Assembly: GCF_900182705.1 (NCBI RefSeq)
Contig: NZ_FXTP01000012.1
Location: 1-64,000, forward strand
From: Gracilimonas mengyeensis
Lineage (GTDB): Bacteria > Bacteroidota > Rhodothermia > Balneolales > Balneolaceae
DNA: 64,000 bases
Direction of reading: 5' to 3'
The notes beneath the pieces were generated by a model that was given only the letters and a program-made list of their open reading frames with translations, was not told where the DNA came from and did not search any database. Below are positions 62,536-64,000 of the stretch, one piece after another (position 1 is the first letter of the stretch; each line of letters opens with the position of its first letter). The translations under genes were made by a program, and so were the position numbers.

Positions 62536-62673
62536 AGGTGTTACGGTGTTAAAGTGTGTTAGTGTTAAGGTACTTTGTGCTTTGTGCTTTGTGCTTTGTG
62601 CTTTGTGCTTAGAATATGTGTTTTACAAAGGTAACCCTCAAAAACCTTTGCGTTCTTTGCGTCTTTGCGGTTT
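62536..62673. repeat. Short tandem repeat (TTTGTGC x5) and dispersed phrases
   Basis: TTTGTGC is repeated five times without change at 62574-62608. It is preceded by GTGTTAAAGTGTGTTAGTGT (62547-62566), the inverse of the phrase at 31932-31962, and followed by AACCTTTGCGTTCTTTGCGT (62643-62662), the inverse of the phrase at 60753. No gene is supported between 62468 and 62679. Confidence 0.7.
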
Positions 62674-62679
62674 ATCTTT

Positions 62680-63012
62680 TCATCCCACGCATTGAACACA
62701 TCGCGTGGTGTGAGGCATGTATTCAAGTCGACCGTATGGAATCTCATTACCGCATTTAGTGCAGATGCCAAAATCTTTCGTATCTGCTCTTTCCTTCGCT
62801 TTTTCCAGCCGTTGCAACAGCTTCTTTTTCTCCCGCAATGATGCCTCATTGATGGTTTTGTTGTTGATAGCATCCATCCTTGAAATCCGCCCTATGGAAG
62901 CATCCAACGGAATGGGCTTGGTCAATTCCTGCAGTTCCTTGATGTCTTCTTTCAGGACTACTATCTGATCGTCAATAACTTTCTTCAGCTTTTCTTTTTC
63001 GGATGAGGTCAT
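62680..63012 (-). CDS. DksA/TraR-type C4 zinc-finger protein
   Basis: 110 residues. A helical N-terminal hairpin (about 1-75) leads to a zinc finger FGICTKCGNEIPYGRLEY ... TRCVQC with Cys84, Cys87, Cys105 and Cys108. DksA-like proteins bind RNA polymerase through the secondary channel and adjust transcription, often with ppGpp. The N-terminal Asp residues thought essential at the coiled-coil tip are not in the usual DxxDxA form, so function as a true DksA is uncertain. It lies 24 bp downstream of the Crp/Fnr-like gene and is probably co-transcribed. Confidence 0.85.
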   Translation of the reverse strand: MTSSEKEKLKKVIDDQIVVLKEDIKELQELTKPIPLDASIGRISRMDAINNKTINEASLREKKKLLQRLEKAKERADTKDFGICTKCGNEIPYGRLEYMPHTTRCVQCVG

Positions 63013-63036
63013 GGTAGGAAATGATATAAATCTATT

Positions 63037-63618
63037 TTATTTGCCTGCCCTTCTGCGGCGAATCTTGCTTAAAAACTCTGGCGTAATGCCTAAATAGGAG
63101 GCAATGTATTTTTGGGGCACCAATTGTTCTACATCAGGATAAGCTTGTCGGAAAGCCGTGTATTTCTCCTCGGCGGTAAAGGAAATATTGCTGATAATCC
63201 TACGCTGATGACTTATCAATGAATTCTGAAAAATGATTCGGAAATATCGTTCATAACAAGGGGCTTCAGCCAAAAGCTTTTCAAAAGCCTCCGCATTCAA
63301 CACATACACCTCCGTTTCTGTCATTGCTTTGATGCTGTAGCCTGAAGGTTGATGATTCTGGAAAGCAAAAAGATCTGTCGTCCACCACATATCCCGTCCA
63401 AATTGAATCACATGCTGCGTTTCATCAGTGCACGTGTGATAAGTCATCAGGCAACCAGATGCGATCAGACATAAGGGACACTCTTCTTCCCCCTGATCGA
63501 TCAATAATTCATTTTTGGACAGATGCTTTTTTTCAGCAATCTCAAAAAAACGCCCCGCTTGCTCATCGGATAGCTTAACATACTTTCTGAAGTTTTCTAT
63601 GATCTCAGGTTTCTCCAT
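63037..63618 (-). CDS. Crp/Fnr-family transcription regulator
   Basis: 193 residues. A cyclic-nucleotide-binding-type beta-roll occupies about 20-125 (LLIDQGEEECPLCLIASGCL and AFQNHQPSGYSIKAMTETEV). A short C-terminal helix-turn-helix (about 150-193) reads VPQKYIASYLGITPEFLSKI followed by RRRRAGK. This compact form is common in Bacteroidota and its effector is usually unknown. A Cys-Pro-Leu-Cys (48-51) in the sensor domain could be redox-active, but that is speculation. First gene of an operon with the DksA/TraR-like gene. Confidence 0.88.
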   Translation of the reverse strand: MEKPEIIENFRKYVKLSDEQAGRFFEIAEKKHLSKNELLIDQGEEECPLCLIASGCLMTYHTCTDETQHVIQFGRDMWWTTDLFAFQNHQPSGYSIKAMTETEVYVLNAEAFEKLLAEAPCYERYFRIIFQNSLISHQRRIISNISFTAEEKYTAFRQAYPDVEQLVPQKYIASYLGITPEFLSKIRRRRAGK

Positions 63619-63733
63619 AACAAATGATAAGAAATAACCATCAAAGGTGTTTCAGCACTTGATGTGAACTTTTTTAGCTCAAGGATACGCATACACTTTA
63701 TAGCAATCCCCAACTCCATAAAAGCTCATAATC

Positions 63734-64000
63734 ATGCACTCATATCAACGTTCTAAAGCCTTCTTATTTTCTTTGATAATATCTTCACTTCTTCTTAGCA
63801 GCTGCGGCGATCCCACTGCCCGGTTACTAAATAAGGTCCCCATCAATTCTGTGGATGTGGAAGTACTGGATGCAAATGGCAACCCCATTCAAGGCGCACA
63901 AGTTGAAGCCTCGAACGGCAGAAAATCTTCTACGGATGAAAAGGGAATGGCTTCTATTCGATTTGGCTCCATAGGCATTCATAATATCACCGTTCTGGCG
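63734..64000 (+). CDS. Partial lipoprotein with carboxypeptidase-like regulatory domain (cut by window end)
   Basis: 89 codons are visible from the ATG at 63734 and the frame is open at the window edge. The signal MHSYQRSKAFLFSLIISSLL ends in LLSSC (Cys24), a lipobox. After it comes an immunoglobulin-like or carboxypeptidase-regulatory sandwich (VDVEVLDANGNPIQGAQVEA). The rest of the protein lies outside the window, so the family remains open. It is divergent from the Crp/Fnr-like gene, with a 115-bp gap between them. Confidence 0.75.
   Translation, partial: MHSYQRSKAFLFSLIISSLLLSSCGDPTARLLNKVPINSVDVEVLDANGNPIQGAQVEASNGRKSSTDEKGMASIRFGSIGIHNITVLA

Noticed and set aside
62574-62608. CRISPR-like repetition
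   Set aside because: The TTTGTGC units are 7 bp with no spacers. No CRISPR array or cas gene was seen anywhere in the window.

Overview
The window looks like chromosome from a member of the Bacteroidota/Balneolota (FCB) group, most likely a marine or halophilic Balneolaceae-type bacterium. The evidence is protein-level. There is a type IX secretion component with PorZ architecture, two other proteins with C-terminal sorting-type domains, a SusC/SusD outer-membrane pair, a DUF5686 outer-membrane protein, a tricorn-type S41 protease, a long SecA and many start sites without a Shine-Dalgarno sequence. No taxonomic marker such as rRNA is present, so this is inference.

Layout. 1-6.1 kb: DUF5686 outer-membrane protein, tRNA-Arg(CCT), a DUF2281/MazF-like toxin-antitoxin pair whose toxin tail has been replaced by repeat DNA, a HAD phosphatase, a small membrane protein and an orphan ABC ATPase. 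6.2-9.5 kb: SPOR lipoprotein, terminator, then a three-gene partner-switching module (STAS antagonist, RsbW-like kinase, GAF-GAF-SpoIIE phosphatase). 9.5-16.6 kb: MltF-like transglycosylase, EamA transporter with DUF4293 protein, tricorn-like protease. 16.6-18.6 kb: a repeat-rich island holding vapBC, which is bracketed by direct repeats. 18.6-22 kb: secA. 22.6-27.7 kb: a secreted heparinase-like/beta-helix/sorting-domain protein broken by a frameshift, a small lipoprotein gene and its degenerate paralogue. 28.3-31.2 kb: sodC, PlsC-like acyltransferase and BASS transporter. 31.4-33.2 kb: VOC protein and type II NADH dehydrogenase. 33.2-34.9 kb: a second repeat-rich island with a second vapBC. 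34.9-41.4 kb: ahcY with a TlpA-like lipoprotein, divergent from a susC/susD pair. 41.4-47.4 kb: L-2-hydroxyglutarate oxidase, a GT2-phosphoglycosyltransferase-like fusion, and porZ. 47.6-60.8 kb: gatC, then a tightly packed run of surface-glycan genes (YfhO, two GT4, deacetylase-like, three sulfotransferases, FkbM-like methyltransferase, flippase) ending at hisS. 60.8-64 kb: M24 aminopeptidase, DksA/TraR-like and Crp/Fnr-like regulators, and the start of a lipoprotein gene cut by the window edge.

Two things stand out. The first is a set of intergenic elements built from two consecutive hairpins at fixed spacing. Copies differ in the first stem but keep base pairing, and all three toxin-antitoxin loci lie in or beside them. 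The second is the 47.9-59.4 kb surface-glycan operon with three different sulfotransferase-like proteins, which predicts a sulfated, probably exported polysaccharide or glycolipid. The GT2 fusion protein nearby has lost the usual Asp-Glu catalytic pair of its phosphoglycosyltransferase domain and may be a repurposed member.

All homology calls come from reading motifs. No database search was run.
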